Counted from the first letter of the stretch, positions 52,701 to 61,059 are shown. The stretch: DNA of 64,000 bases from Myxococcus stipitatus DSM 14675 (GCF_000331735.1 NC_020126.1:5660501-5724500); one strand, 5' to 3'. Made by a program: numbers and translations. The notes: generated by a model not told the origin, from the letters alone.

Positions 52701-52964
52701 TTCATACCGCTGGCGCAGCTTCGCCCGGTCCTCGCCACCCCCCTGACCTCGCGCCCACACGAAGCGAGGCGCACCCGTCAGCGAGTCCCGATGCGTGACA
52801 CCCACCTGCGTGTCAGCGTCCTTGGGCTTGAGGCGGCTCAGGGACGTACGGGCCGTGGGCATCGCCTCGAGATATGCGTCGTAGTTCGGAAGTGTCCGAG
52901 CCATGGAGCTGGTACCCGAAAGCACCAGCGCCATGCCTGACAGCTTGGCAACCAACCTTCTCAC
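46779..52964 (-). CDS. Secreted M36 (fungalysin) metalloprotease with Ig/PKD repeats and MYXO-CTERM
   Basis: GTG start, 2061 residues. A signal peptide (LSGMALVLSGTSSMA) leads to an FTP propeptide, then the M36 peptidase with zinc motif 'VAHEWGHYMSNRL' near residue 640 and downstream 'MGEGWADFTALL'; a PA-type insert ('GKIAVDVGTCTLLVKI') lies before it. A CARDB-like and a discoidin/jelly-roll-like region follow, then nine ~93-residue Ig/PKD-like repeats (residues ~1190-2026, each starting NRxPxV). The end 'GCSATGSGAPMGMMALALL' plus RRRR is a MYXO-CTERM tail for cell-surface sorting. It is expected to degrade extracellular proteins, for example those of prey. Function in predation is an inference. 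Confidence 0.92.
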   Translation of the reverse strand: MRRLVAKLSGMALVLSGTSSMARTLPNYDAYLEAMPTARTSLSRLKPKDADTQVGVTHRDSLTGAPRFVWARGQGGGEDRAKLRQRYEGMAPDAAALTQLNDYSDLYGVPSFEAAGARVSAVRQLGQGVKVVTVAQEVAGIEVFRHNLKLLMNQANEVVTISGSLSPHVSSAKASEKLRFTLPATSAIALAYEDLTGRPLDGSLLTGVKGAKKGGRYSHFDLAMYARPLEEGLVAPARSKQIYYVLRDALLPAYYLELETGREGSVESDTYSYVISAQDGRVLSRKNLREDAAFSYRVFADATAPFTPHDGPAGNTATPHPTGTPTVFSPAFVAPSLVTLQNAPFSQNDPWLPAGATETTGNNVDAYADLVTPNGYGAGDLRPVVTAPGVFDRTMQFDIAPNANPEQIAAATTSLFFVNNWLHDWFYDSGFDELAGNAQRDNYGRGGEAGDPVIAQAQDYGGVNNANMSTPADGASPQMQMYLFNGVRHAVLTVNAPATVAGDIAPGVAYQLGPQTFDTTGDVVLAQDPANPAGPLSTDACSPLTNAAEVAGKIAVDVGTCTLLVKITNAQAAGAAGVLIASDVSDWRANISGTSAAITIPSMRVTRAEGNRIRNAEGLNVRMFREPTLQQDGTIDNIIVAHEWGHYMSNRLIQDAAGLVNNQGRAMGEGWADFTALLMVTRAEDIEVPSNANWNGAYGAAEYATRGNSPASAFFGIRRVTYSSDMTKNALTFRHIADSSALPTTAPTIPGSPNSQVHNSGEVWATMLWEVYTSLLRAHPFAEAQARMKRYLVLGYMQTPYAPTYLEARDAILAGAYVNDPEDAQRIWTAFAKRGAGVGAEAPPSSSRNHEGVVESFRLGASLRMVSAVLADDLPTGSCDRDGVLDNGETGRIIITMTNIGSAPARDASATVTSRTRGVSIGNGGALRFPEIPPFGEVSVAIPVTLSGAAPSTTAEFILAFRDEHQATPGDVIETLYAMTNQDEAPGTTKVETVQSNIATIPWEFESSEDPRLNEWYFGYAYVDDNKLNRGFHGRDVAVPADFWLKTPPLQVSATEPFVVTFEHAYQFETNQTNLRHYDGAVIEITQDEGATWTDIGTPLYGGVLYNVPEGTNPLKGRNALVNVSPNFPSLMAATLDLGTAYAGQTVQIRFRIGTDDGTSAEGWTLDNLAFRGIDNTPFTGFVADNNVCVNRPPVANAGPDLAVDERTPVTVAGSGTDADGNTLTYTWTQTTGPAVALAGADTPTVTFTAPEVPSDRDIVLRLRVSDGTLATTDTVTVRVRNVNRAPTVNAGVDASVDERGPVTLSGSASDVDGDGLSYLWTQVSGPPVALAGYTAASATFTAPEVTFDTTLTFRLAVSDGKVSVSDTVDVVVLHVNRAPVVTASSVSVDERSTASLLATASDADGDALTYAWSQVSGSPVTLMNANTATASFSTGEVATNTVLGFRVTVSDGTAEASHDVTVDVRHINRAPTVNAGLDGSVNERAQGTLSGSASDADGDSLTYTWVQTAGTPVALSNATSAVATFVAPETVTGETLTFRLSVSDGSALASDTVDVQVSPVNRAPVVTASSTSANERSTASLTATGADPDGDSLTYSWERVSGPQVTLENANTATVSFATGEVTADDVVTLRVTVSDGTATASHEVAVTVLNVNRAPTVGAGADGTVVARDQYTLAGTANDADGDSLTYAWVQTSGTPVALANATSPSASFTAPDGSGTLTFRLIVNDGVHWVSDSVDVVVAGENRLPVVTASAVTADERTTVSLVAQATDPDGDALTYAWIQVHGDSVTLENANTATASFRAGDVSSSAELRFRVTVSDGTNNVSKEVTVTLRNVNRAPVANAGAAATAQSGAAVTLNGSASSDPDGTAVTYQWTQVSGPSVALSSATVAQPTFTAPTVTAERDLVFSLVVSDGAVSSAASLVVVTVTSVPVPNREPVALARIIVNGDQTSMTLDGSGSSDADGDALTYKWEQTSGPRVTLNEANKAVISVDVPDLDGDSATFTFKLTVTDSKNASHSTTAQATASPEEEGGCSATGSGAPMGMMALALLSLLHRRRRSN
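46887..49397 (-). repeat. Nine Ig/PKD-like repeats in the M36 protease, two alternating types
   Basis: Each unit is ~93 residues and starts NRAPTV or NRAPVV with 'DADGDxLTYxWxQ' in the middle and 'RLxVSDG' near the end. Units 2, 4 and 6 share 'NRAPTV.AG' and 'GTPVALxNATS'-like loops; units 3, 5 and 7 share 'VVTAS' and 'VTLxNANTATxSF'. The alternation suggests that a two-domain block was duplicated twice. Confidence 0.85.
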
Positions 52965-53317
52965 GTGAGGGAGCTCCCATGGGAATGCGCGGGGTAGGAG
53001 GCACCCGGAGGACCCCAGACATCGGTTCCGACCCCTTGCCGGAAGTTCGGGGACTTCTCCGAATGACTACTCGGTGACAGTTGCTCACCTGCTCGGAGAT
53101 TAGGCCCTTCACGGATGTAGGTTGAAAGGCGACCTTTCCTATTTTTCTTGGCTCGCTAGATAATTCCGTGGACACAAGAGACCTGGCCCACAAGAATCCC
53201 CAGTGAAATCAGCGCCTTGAAATCAAAGCAGGCGAAGTTCCAGTCCTAGCGGACCTACCTGAATTTTCAGGGGTCTCGACAACCAGGCCTCCCTTCGCGT
53301 GTCGGCGGGGCGACACG
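52965..53317. other. Gene-less 353-bp stretch with AT-richer patch and inverted repeats
   Basis: No credible gene is seen. The region must hold the promoter of the M36 protease gene (minus strand). An AT-richer patch (53133-53172) includes TTATCTA on the minus strand, and two short inverted repeats occur: GAAAGG-CGA-CCTTTC (53124-53138) and CCTGAATTTTCAGG near 53258. They could be operator sites. I find no confident -35 and -10 pair. Confidence 0.4.
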
Positions 53318-53713
53318 TCACCGCTGGGGAAAGGTGTCGTACTTCAGCAGGTCGTCGGAGATCTCATAGTAGTCGCTCTTGCTGCCCACGTAGATGTGGG
53401 CCTTCCCACGCAGGCCCGTGGGCGCATCGAGCGAGCCCACGCAGACGGATATCTTCCGCGTGTCGGAGCTGTCGTCGAAGAGCACGCTGGAGCCACACTC
53501 GACGCAGAAGCCGCGCTTCGCCGAGGAGGAGACGGAGTGCCACTTGAGGCCCTTCGACTCCGTCAGCCGGAAGCCCTCGCGGTCCACCGCGGAGTAGGCC
53601 CCGACGTGCCCATGCCACCGTCGGCACTTCGAACAGTGGCAGTACGTCACCGCCGTCATCGGTGCCGTCACTTCGTATCGAATCGCACCACAGAAGCATC
53701 CGCCCTGGTTCAT
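53318..53713 (-). CDS. GFA/CENP-V-family zinc protein
   Basis: ATG 53713 gives 131 residues beginning 'MNQGGCFCGAIRYEVTA', the hallmark N-terminus of the glutathione-dependent formaldehyde-activating (GFA) family. Zinc ligands are visible: 'GGCFCGAIR', 'YCHCSKCRRWHG' and 'RGFCVECGSSVLFD'. The longer open frame upstream runs through the tRNA-fMet gene and its terminator and is not translated. Members bind zinc and sometimes glutathione; many have no known substrate, so the enzyme name should not be taken literally here. It lies downstream of the tRNA terminator and needs its own promoter. Confidence 0.88.
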   Translation of the reverse strand: MNQGGCFCGAIRYEVTAPMTAVTYCHCSKCRRWHGHVGAYSAVDREGFRLTESKGLKWHSVSSSAKRGFCVECGSSVLFDDSSDTRKISVCVGSLDAPTGLRGKAHIYVGSKSDYYEISDDLLKYDTFPQR

Positions 53714-53750
53714 GAAGCGGACGTAGCGCGGCGCCCAGCGATGCAACAAT

Positions 53751-53792
53751 CCAAAAACCAAAACCCCGACTTCCAAAGCTGGAAGCCGGGGT
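53751..53792 (-). terminator. Terminator downstream of tRNA-fMet genes
   Basis: ACCCCGACTTCCA (53763-53775) pairs with TGGAAGCCGGGGT (53780-53792), 13 bp with one mismatch, and the minus strand continues into TTTGGTTTTTGG. This is a convincing terminator for the tRNA transcript. Confidence 0.8.
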
Positions 53793-53804
53793 CTTGATTT
53801 GACA

Positions 53805-53879
<75 letters not shown>

Positions 53880-53901
53880 TCATGTTGTCTGCCTTTAAAC
53901 A

Positions 53902-53936
53902 CCAGAGGCTCGGCGGTCTATTCTCCGAGCCTCTGG
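53902..53936 (-). terminator. Perfect 12-bp stem-loop between the two tRNA-fMet genes
   Basis: CCAGAGGCTCGG (53902-53913) pairs perfectly with CCGAGCCTCTGG (53925-53936) over an 11-base loop. Only TGTTT follows on the minus strand, so it may be a partial terminator or a processing signal for the tandem tRNA transcript. Confidence 0.5.
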
Positions 53937-53945
53937 CATCCTGAA

Positions 53946-54019
<74 letters not shown>

Positions 54020-54079
54020 TCAGCGGCGAGGGAGGTAGTACCGCCCCCCGCCCTTGAGCGCAACATCTATTTCCAGCGA

Positions 54080-54108
54080 ACTCGAACACGCGTCACACGT
54101 GCTCGAGT
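54080..54108 (-). terminator. Stem-loop after the S1-domain gene
   Basis: ACTCGAACACG and CGTGCTCGAGT pair (11 bp, one mismatch) over a seven-base loop, just past the stop codon on the minus strand. No T run follows. Confidence 0.4.
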
Positions 54109-54116
54109 CCGGTGAA

Positions 54117-56102
54117 TCACTTGCCGGACTTGCTGAAGAGATCGGCGAACGTGCCGAAGCCCTTCTTGCCCGCGCCCTGCGGCTGCTGCGTCTTCTGCCA
54201 CGCCTCCACCTCGGCGCGCTCCTCCGCGCGGACGGCGGCGGTGACGGACAGACGAATCTTGCCGGAGGCGTCGATGTCGAGAATCGCCACCTTCACCTCC
54301 TGGCCCAGCGCGAAGTGCTTGCGCATGTCCGTGCCGCGCTCGGTGCCCGTCTCGCTCGCGGGGAGCAGACCCTTGCCCCCCGGGAACGCGAGGAACACAC
54401 CGTAGGGCTCGATGCGGTCGATCTTGCCCACGACGACCTGGCCCACCTTGGGACGCGGCGCGGCCGGAGCCGCGGGAGCCGCGGCCTTCTCCGCCGCCAC
54501 CGGAGCCTGACGCTCCTCGGGAGGACGCTGCGCCTCCTCCTCGGTGATGCGACGCAGGCCGATGCGCTTCTCGTTCGGGTCGATCTTCTCGACGGCCACC
54601 CAGACGGTCTCACCCACCTGGACGACGTCGCGCGGGTGCGCGATGCGGCGGTCGCTCAGCGCGGAGATGTGCACCAGGCCATCCACGCCCGGACGCAGCT
54701 CCACGAACGCGCCGAACTGCTGGAGCCGGACGACCTTGCCCTGCAGCCGGTCGCCTTCCTTGATCTCGGAGAGCGCCTTCTTGAACGGGTCCTCCTGGCG
54801 CGAGCGCATGGACAGCGTGATGCGCTCCTTCTGCTTCGCCTTGTCGGGCGAGTTCGGCTGCGCGGCCTCCATGCGCAGGATCTCCACCTCGACGTCATCG
54901 CCGACCTTCAGCACGTCGCTGGGGTGACCCACGCGCGTGTACGAAAGCTCGGAGACGGGAATCATGCCCTCGACGCCGCCCAGGTCCACGAACGCGCCGA
55001 AGTCGCGCACGCCGGTGACCTTGCCCTTGACGACGCGGCCCTCGGCCAGGTTCTTGCGCGTCTCGGTGGCGAGCTGACGCTGCTCATCCTCGAGCAGCGA
55101 GCGGCGCGACAGCACCACGTTGCGCTCACGAACCTCGGTGACGCGGAACTTGAGCTTCTCGCCGATGAACTGGTCCGGCTTCTCGACGTAGCGCAGGTCC
55201 AGCTGGCTGATGGGGCAGAACGCGCGCACGTCGCCGATGGCGACCTCGACGCCGCCCTTGTTCACGCTCAGCACCATGCCCTCGACGGGCATGCCGGACG
55301 CGCGGGCCTCGGCCAGCAGCGCCATGGACGCGCTGCCCTTGGCCAGCGCGCGGCTCAGGACGATTCCCTTGGCGCCCAGCTCGATGACGTGCGCCTCCAG
55401 GCTGTCGCCCACGCCGAAGCGCAGGATGCCCTCGTCGTCCTTCAGCTCGCGAAGCTCAATCATCGCCTCGCTCTTGGACGCGCCCTCCAGCGACACGAAC
55501 GCGGTGTCCGCGCCGAGCTGGAAGATGGTGCCCTTGACCTTCTCGCCCAGGCGCACGCCCCGGCGGCCGGGAGCCCCACCCTCCTTGGCCTGCGCCTCGA
55601 ACATCTCGGCGAAGGACTCGGACTCGGGGACCTCCTCGTACAGCGCGGACACGGGAGCCGGCGTCGGCGTCACGGGGCGCGGCGCGGGCGCGGAGCCAGA
55701 GGCCTCCGCCGCGGCCGTCGTGGCCTCCGCCGTCGCGGTGCCCTCCGCGGGCGACTCGCTCACCGGGCCGCGCGTCTCGATGGCACCCGTCGCGCGCTTC
55801 ACGACGACCATCGGACCGGACGGCCGGCGCTCGCCACCCCCGCGGCGCTCTCCGCCTCCTCGGGGAGGACGGCGGTCCTCGCGCGGCGCCCCACCCTCGG
55901 GACGAGGCTGCGCGTCGCGGCCCTGACCAGGACCTCCGCGCTCGCCACCGCGACCGCCACCACCGCTACGGCCTCCGCCCTCGCCACGGCCGCTGCCGCC
56001 CGAGGGGATGCCGAGCATCACGTCGCCGAAAGTCGCCTTCGGCTTCTTGGGGCCCATCCCGCCCGGACCACCAGCATTGGAACCGTTCTTCTCGTCGCTC
56101 AC
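54117..56102 (-). CDS. S1-domain RNA-binding protein with five S1 repeats
   Basis: GTG start with 'AGGAAGG' upstream. The 661-residue product has an unstructured N-terminal part (residues ~1-170) rich in Gly, Arg and Pro (RGG-like: '[16 protein letters not shown]'), followed by five S1 OB-folds at about residues 183-252, 266-340, 355-430, 445-520 and 555-630. Units three and four are the most typical ('[20 protein letters not shown]', '[15 protein letters not shown]'). Ribosomal S1 normally has four to six S1 domains, no RGG-rich start and a different N-terminus, so this is a separate S1-like RNA-binding protein; it could still act on mRNA at the ribosome. No symbol is given for this reason. 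Confidence 0.85.
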   Translation of the reverse strand: MSDEKNGSNAGGPGGMGPKKPKATFGDVMLGIPSGGSGRGEGGGRSGGGGRGGERGGPGQGRDAQPRPEGGAPREDRRPPRGGGERRGGGERRPSGPMVVVKRATGAIETRGPVSESPAEGTATAEATTAAAEASGSAPAPRPVTPTPAPVSALYEEVPESESFAEMFEAQAKEGGAPGRRGVRLGEKVKGTIFQLGADTAFVSLEGASKSEAMIELRELKDDEGILRFGVGDSLEAHVIELGAKGIVLSRALAKGSASMALLAEARASGMPVEGMVLSVNKGGVEVAIGDVRAFCPISQLDLRYVEKPDQFIGEKLKFRVTEVRERNVVLSRRSLLEDEQRQLATETRKNLAEGRVVKGKVTGVRDFGAFVDLGGVEGMIPVSELSYTRVGHPSDVLKVGDDVEVEILRMEAAQPNSPDKAKQKERITLSMRSRQEDPFKKALSEIKEGDRLQGKVVRLQQFGAFVELRPGVDGLVHISALSDRRIAHPRDVVQVGETVWVAVEKIDPNEKRIGLRRITEEEAQRPPEERQAPVAAEKAAAPAAPAAPRPKVGQVVVGKIDRIEPYGVFLAFPGGKGLLPASETGTERGTDMRKHFALGQEVKVAILDIDASGKIRLSVTAAVRAEERAEVEAWQKTQQPQGAGKKGFGTFADLFSKSGK

Positions 56103-56341
56103 CGCGGAGACCTTCCTGAGACGAAGTCAGCCCGGACTTACCGTGAAGCCAGGGCTCATGAAAAAGGCGGCGCACTCTACACGCGTGCCCTGTCCGGAGG
56201 AAGCCCCGAAGACAAACACACCGTCCGCGCCACTGCCCCGACCATAACGACACCCGCCCGCCCCGACATCCTCTCCGGCAGCTCCTTGCACCTCCAAGCA
56301 CACGCCGCCTGCCCCGTGAGGAGCCGAGCAGTGGCGCGGAC

Positions 56342-58042
56342 TTAGCGGCCCCGGCGCAAGCGGCCCGTCACCTTGCGGAACACCGCCCCAGCCTCGGGGA
56401 CACCCAGGGCGGCGGCCACCGCGAAATAGCTGCCGCCCATGGGGAGCGCCACGGCGAGAAAGCCCAGGATGGGGTGCAGACGTGGGGGCGACAGGACCCC
56501 GCCCCCCCACTCCGCTTGCACTCCTGGCATGGGGCCCAGGGTGCTGGTGAGCGCCAGCTTCACGCCCAGGGCCACGAGCCCCCCCACGCCGGCCGCGAAC
56601 CACAACCGAGGCAGCAGGCCCTGGGGCACTCCGACGGGCCCCACCTGCTTCACCAGCTTGTGGCGCAGCAGCGAGGACTCCAGCCACGCCACCAGGCCGC
56701 TGGACAGGGTGAGGCCCATGGCGCCCAGGTGCGGGGGAAGGCCCAGCCACTCCGGGAGGTGGAGGCCCAGGCCCCAGGCGGCCAGCGTCCCCACCGCGAC
56801 GCGGACGATGGCGAAGCGCAGGGGCGTCTTCGGGTCCTTCAGCGCATAGAAGGCGGAGGCATAGAGGCGCCCCACGGTGGAGGCCACCAGCCCCACGGAC
56901 GCGCCCATCAGCAGGTACCAGAGGTAGCGCGAGTCCGCCGCGTCGAAGCGGCCCGTCTGCAGCAGCGCCGCCGCCACCATGTCGCCCAGGAAGAGGAAGG
57001 CCGCCGCCGAGGGGACGACCCAGAAGGCGATGCGCCGGGCCCCCGCGTCGATCCGCTGGCGCAGCTTCGCGGCGACCTCCTCCTTCGAGCCATCCGTCGC
57101 GCGCGCCAGCTCCGGCAGCTCCGCCGCGGACACCGCCATGCCGAAGAGGCTCACCGGGATGAGGTAGAGCGTCTGCGCGTAGACGAGCGAGGACATGGCG
57201 CGCACGGAGATGAGCGTGGCGAAGGCCGTGTCCACCCACGAGCTGAACTGCACCACCCCGCGCCCCAGCACCACCGGGCCAAAGTTCCTCAGCACCTGGC
57301 GCACGGGCTCCGCCGCGGTGGACAGCGACGGCCGGAAGTGCCCCAGCAGCCGGAGCACGCCAGGCACCTGCACCGCGAACTGGAGGAAGCTGCCCGCGAC
57401 GACGCCGTAGGCCAGCACCTCCACGAGCGCGTCCTCGAGGTAGCGCCCCCCGGCGACCAGCAGCGTGACGATGATGGCCCCGTTCCAGACCACCGGCGCC
57501 AGATAGGACAAGAGGAAGCGGCGGTGGCTGTTGAGGATGCCCAGACACCAGGCGCTCAGCACCAGGAAGCCCGTGCCCGGGAAGAGGATGCGCACCACGC
57601 GGACGGCCAGGGCGTGGTCCTCACCGGTGAAGCCCGGCGCGACCAGGTCCACGAAGAAGGGCGTGAACAGCATGCCCGCGCCCACGAGCACCGCCGTCGC
57701 CAGCGCGAGCAGGCCGAACACCGCGCCCGCGACCCGGTCCGCCTCCTCCGTGTCCTTGCGGCCCAGCAGCTGCGCGTAGACGGGGATGAACGAGCCGGAG
57801 AGGACGCCCTCGCCGAAGAGGTTCTGCAGGAAGTTGGGGATGCGCAGCGCGGCCTTGAAGATGGCGGCGGCATCCGCGTTGCCCAGGTAGTGCGCGAAGA
57901 CCCGCTCGCGCACCAGCCCCATGAGCCGCGAGGCCAGGATGCCCGTGGCCACGAGCAGCGCGCCACGCCCTCCGGAGCGCTCGGGCCGGGGTGATGGGGC
58001 GGCGGGAGGCGGCGGAGAAGGCTCGGGCGCGGAGGCGGTCAC
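56342..58042 (-). CDS. murJ: Lipid II flippase MurJ
   Basis: 566 residues with a GTG start. After a ~25-residue Pro/Ser-rich tail come 13-14 membrane helices of the MOP/MviN fold. The first helix block 'GILASRLMGLVRERVFAHYL' includes the functional RxxG/R-type residues of MurJ, and 'FLQNLFGEGVLSGSFIPVYA' is the most conserved segment of the family; 'ALRIPNF' precedes it. Later helices such as 'GVVQFSSWVDTAF' and 'PVSLFGMAVSAAELPELAR' match as well. MurJ flips the peptidoglycan precursor lipid II across the inner membrane, an essential step. No other cell-wall genes are adjacent. Confidence 0.93.
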   Translation of the reverse strand: MTASAPEPSPPPPAAPSPRPERSGGRGALLVATGILASRLMGLVRERVFAHYLGNADAAAIFKAALRIPNFLQNLFGEGVLSGSFIPVYAQLLGRKDTEEADRVAGAVFGLLALATAVLVGAGMLFTPFFVDLVAPGFTGEDHALAVRVVRILFPGTGFLVLSAWCLGILNSHRRFLLSYLAPVVWNGAIIVTLLVAGGRYLEDALVEVLAYGVVAGSFLQFAVQVPGVLRLLGHFRPSLSTAAEPVRQVLRNFGPVVLGRGVVQFSSWVDTAFATLISVRAMSSLVYAQTLYLIPVSLFGMAVSAAELPELARATDGSKEEVAAKLRQRIDAGARRIAFWVVPSAAAFLFLGDMVAAALLQTGRFDAADSRYLWYLLMGASVGLVASTVGRLYASAFYALKDPKTPLRFAIVRVAVGTLAAWGLGLHLPEWLGLPPHLGAMGLTLSSGLVAWLESSLLRHKLVKQVGPVGVPQGLLPRLWFAAGVGGLVALGVKLALTSTLGPMPGVQAEWGGGVLSPPRLHPILGFLAVALPMGGSYFAVAAALGVPEAGAVFRKVTGRLRRGR

Positions 58043-58146
58043 GGGCGAAGGACTCTATGCGTGGCGTCAAGTGGCATGAAGCAGGAAACCTGACGTGCCC
58101 TGTTTCTCTTGACGGTCCTGCGGCGGATTGCGAGGGTCCGTCCTGA

Positions 58147-58620
58147 ATGGCCGAAACCCCGGACAGCGACCTGGACGACGTGGCGCGCATCCGCCGCGTG
58201 TTGGCGCGTGAGCTCGAGACCATCAACGAGTACGAGTCCTTCGCTCGTGCCTCCTCCCATCCCGAGGTGAGGGCGTTCTTCCTCCACCTGGCGAGCGAGG
58301 AGAAGGAGCACGTCTTCGAGGCGGTCCACATGCTGCGTCTGCTGGACACCGGGCAGGACGCGCACTTCGCCAGTCCCATCGCTCCGGGACACTTCCAGCA
58401 GGCCGTCGCCGGGGAGGGGCCCGCTCCCGCGCAGGTCCATGTGCCCGCGGTGCCGGCGCCTGCCGCCATTCCGGCCCGGACGCCGACGGAGCCGCTCACC
58501 TCGCTTCCCCCGCAGCGCCTCATCTACGGCCTGCCGGCCCCCCCGCCCTCCGCGGAATCCCACCCCCTCACGGTGGGCTCGCTGCGCCGCGGTGGCGGCG
58601 GGCGCGGTGGCAATCGTTGA
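58147..58620 (+). CDS. encB: Encapsulin cargo, ferritin-like (EncB type)
   Basis: ATG 58147, 157 residues, 47 bases before the shell gene. Residues ~8-65 are a short ferritin-like two-helix unit with Glu24, Glu28, Glu30, Glu51, Glu52, Glu54 and His55 ('ETINEYESFARAS', 'LASEEKEHVFEAVHML') for iron binding. A Pro/Ala-rich linker leads to the docking peptide LTVGSLRR at residues 141-148, identical to the known myxobacterial cargo motif. A weaker LTSLPPQRL lies near residue 118. Such proteins oxidise and store iron inside the shell. Gene symbol is given by the match with the known Myxococcus cargo beside EncA. Confidence 0.9.
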   Translation: MAETPDSDLDDVARIRRVLARELETINEYESFARASSHPEVRAFFLHLASEEKEHVFEAVHMLRLLDTGQDAHFASPIAPGHFQQAVAGEGPAPAQVHVPAVPAPAAIPARTPTEPLTSLPPQRLIYGLPAPPPSAESHPLTVGSLRRGGGGRGGNR

Positions 58621-58667
58621 CCCTGTTTCCTCTCCCCTCTCCTTGCTGAGTTTCTGGAGACTGTTCG

Positions 58668-59534
58668 ATGCCTGACTTCCTTGGACATGCCGAGAACCCG
58701 CTCCGTGAAGAAGAGTGGGCGCGCCTGAACGAAACCGTCATCCAGGTGGCGCGGCGCTCACTCGTGGGCCGGCGCATCCTCGACATCTACGGGCCGCTGG
58801 GCGCGGGCGTCCAGACGGTGCCCTACGACGAGTTCCAGGGAGTGTCCCCGGGCGCGGTGGACATCGTCGGCGAGCAGGAGACCGCGATGGTCTTCACCGA
58901 CGCGCGCAAGTTCAAGACCATCCCCATCATCTACAAGGACTTCCTGCTGCACTGGCGGGACATCGAGGCGGCGCGTACGCACAACATGCCGCTGGACGTG
59001 TCCGCCGCCGCCGGCGCCGCGGCGCTGTGCGCCCAGCAGGAAGACGAGCTCATCTTCTACGGTGACGCGCGACTGGGCTACGAGGGCCTGATGACGGCCA
59101 ACGGCCGGCTCACCGTGCCGCTCGGCGACTGGACGGCGGCGGGCGGCGGCTTCCAGGCCATCGTCGAGGCCACGCGCACGCTCAACGAGCACGGCCACTT
59201 CGGCCCGTACGCGGTGGTGCTGTCGCCGCGCCTGTACTCGCAGCTGCACCGCATCTACGAGAAGACGGGCGTGCTGGAGATCGAGACCATCAAGCAGCTG
59301 GCCTCCGACGGCGTCTACCAGTCCAACCGCCTGCGCGGTGACTCCGGCGTGGTCGTGTCCACGGGCCGGGAGAACATGGACCTGGCGGTGTCCATGGACA
59401 TGGTGGCCGCCTACCTGGGTGCCTCGCGGATGAACCATCCGTTCCGCGTGCTGGAGGCGCTGCTGCTGCGCATCAAGCACCCGGACGCCATCTGCACCCT
59501 CGAGGGCGCTGGCGCGACCTCGGCCCGTCGCTAG
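58668..59534 (+). CDS. encA: Encapsulin shell protein
   Basis: 288 residues, the usual length of family-1 encapsulins. The N-terminus 'MPDFLGHAENPLREEEWARL' and the 'ETVIQVARRSLVGRRILDIY' helix are typical, as are the A-domain segments 'YDEFQGVSPGAVDIVGEQE', 'ARKFKTIPIIYKDFLLHWRD' and 'MDMVAAYLGASRMNHPFRVL'. The HK97-type fold assembles into an icosahedral shell; in Myxococcus these shells hold ferritin-like cargo and protect from iron and oxidative stress. The cargo gene lies just upstream and an NtrC-family regulator gene 23 bases downstream, so the three may be one transcription unit. Confidence 0.96.
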   Translation: MPDFLGHAENPLREEEWARLNETVIQVARRSLVGRRILDIYGPLGAGVQTVPYDEFQGVSPGAVDIVGEQETAMVFTDARKFKTIPIIYKDFLLHWRDIEAARTHNMPLDVSAAAGAAALCAQQEDELIFYGDARLGYEGLMTANGRLTVPLGDWTAAGGGFQAIVEATRTLNEHGHFGPYAVVLSPRLYSQLHRIYEKTGVLEIETIKQLASDGVYQSNRLRGDSGVVVSTGRENMDLAVSMDMVAAYLGASRMNHPFRVLEALLLRIKHPDAICTLEGAGATSARR

Positions 59535-59557
59535 TCCGCCCGAGCTCCCCTGCTGCC

Positions 59558-60982
59558 ATGGCCAAGGTGCTGGTGATTGATGACGAGGTGAACCTTCGCA
59601 AGGTTCTCGCCGCGATGCTGCGCAGGGATGGGTTCGACGTCACCGTCGCGGAGAATGGCGAGCAGGGACTGGCGGAGTTCCAGAAGAACGGCGCCGACAT
59701 CGTCGTGACGGACCTGGTGATGCCCAAGGTGGGCGGCATGGAGGTGCTCAGCACCGTCCGCGCCGCCAACCCGGACGTCCCCGTCATCATCATCACCGCG
59801 CACGGCACGGTGGACTCGGCCGTGGACGCCATCAAGGCGGGCGCGTTCGACTACATCACCAAGCCCTTCGACCAGGCGGAGCTGTCCTCCGTCGTCGCCA
59901 AGGCCGCGAAGACGAACGAGAGCGCGCGCCGCTCCGTGCGTCCCGACGTCAAGGCCCGCGCCGCCATCATCGGCGAGGCGCCGCAGATGCAGGACGTCTA
60001 CAAGGTCATCGACAAGGTGGCGGACACGCCCTCCACGGTGCTCATCACCGGCGAGAGCGGCACGGGCAAGGAGCTCATCGCCACCGCGCTGCACGGGGCC
60101 TCCAGCCGCCGCGACAAGCCGTTCATCAAGATCAACTGCGCGGCCATCCCCGCGACACTCCTGGAGAGCGAGCTGTTCGGCTACGAGCGCGGCGCCTTCA
60201 CCGGCGCCGTCACGTCCAAGCCCGGCCGCTTCGAGCTGGCCGACGAGGGCACCCTCTTCCTGGACGAGATTGGCGAGATCCCCGTCGAGATGCAGGTGAA
60301 GCTGCTGCGCGCGCTCCAGGAGGGCGAGTTCGAGCGCGTGGGTGGCATCAAGACGACGCGCGTGGACGTGCGCCTGGTGGCCGCCACCAACCGGGACCTG
60401 CAGGCGGAGATTGAAGCGGGCCGCTTCCGCAAGGACTTGTACTACCGACTCGCGGTGGTGCCGCTCACCCTGCCCCCGCTGAGGGAGCGCCGGAGCGACA
60501 TCCTCATGCTCGCGCGGCACTTCGTCGACAAGTACAACCGCCGGCTGAACAAGAAGATCGAAGGCATCGCGGACGATGCGCTCGCGCTGCTCCAGGCCTA
60601 CGCGTGGCCCGGCAACATCCGCGAGCTGGAGAACCTCATCGAGCGCGTCCTGCTGTTCGCGGACGGGCCGTTCATCACGGCCAAGGACCTGCCCGAGCCC
60701 GTCCGCCATGGAGCGGGCACCCAGCCGAGCGCCACGCCGTCCTCCTCCGCGCCCACCATGGACGTGCCCGCGGGCGAAGTGGGCCTGAAGGACATCGTCC
60801 GGATGAAGGCCGCGGAGCTCGAGCGCGACCTCATCGTCAAGAAGCTGGAGGAGACGAGCGGCAACGTCACGCGCGCCGCCCGCCTGCTGCAGATCAGCCG
60901 GAAGTCGCTGCAGACCAAGATGAAGGAATTCGGCCTGCGCGACACCACGCCCGACGAGCAAGAGGACGGCCCCGAGGATTGA
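59558..60982 (+). CDS. NtrC-family sigma-54-dependent response regulator
   Basis: 474 residues, ATG 59558. Receiver domain (residues ~1-120) with acidic pocket 'VIDDE', phospho-acceptor Asp52 ('VTDLVMP'), Thr/Lys signature 'TAHG' and 'KPFD'. The AAA+ domain holds Walker A '[13 protein letters not shown]', the sigma-54 contact loop 'GAFTGA', Walker B 'TLFLDEIGE' and 'RDLYYRLAV'. A C-terminal Fis-type helix-turn-helix follows ('[19 protein letters not shown]'). It activates sigma-54 promoters when phosphorylated by an unlinked kinase. Its place right after encA suggests a link to encapsulin expression or starvation response, but that is inference. Confidence 0.93.
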   Translation: MAKVLVIDDEVNLRKVLAAMLRRDGFDVTVAENGEQGLAEFQKNGADIVVTDLVMPKVGGMEVLSTVRAANPDVPVIIITAHGTVDSAVDAIKAGAFDYITKPFDQAELSSVVAKAAKTNESARRSVRPDVKARAAIIGEAPQMQDVYKVIDKVADTPSTVLITGESGTGKELIATALHGASSRRDKPFIKINCAAIPATLLESELFGYERGAFTGAVTSKPGRFELADEGTLFLDEIGEIPVEMQVKLLRALQEGEFERVGGIKTTRVDVRLVAATNRDLQAEIEAGRFRKDLYYRLAVVPLTLPPLRERRSDILMLARHFVDKYNRRLNKKIEGIADDALALLQAYAWPGNIRELENLIERVLLFADGPFITAKDLPEPVRHGAGTQPSATPSSSAPTMDVPAGEVGLKDIVRMKAAELERDLIVKKLEETSGNVTRAARLLQISRKSLQTKMKEFGLRDTTPDEQEDGPED

Positions 60983-61059
60983 CCCTCGGCTGGCGGAATT
61001 CCTCGTCGCGGGCGCTGGTTTTCGCGCCCGCCCCACCCTTTCCAACTCCGGGAGCCTGT

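Noticed and set aside
46800..52940. A 2046-codon open frame opposite the M36 protease gene
   Set aside because: It is an Arg/His/Gly-rich shadow of the protease gene; the minus-strand frame has a signal peptide, HEWGH and MYXO-CTERM.
58109..58114. TTGACG upstream of encB as a -35 element
   Set aside because: No acceptable -10 sequence is found 16-18 bases downstream.
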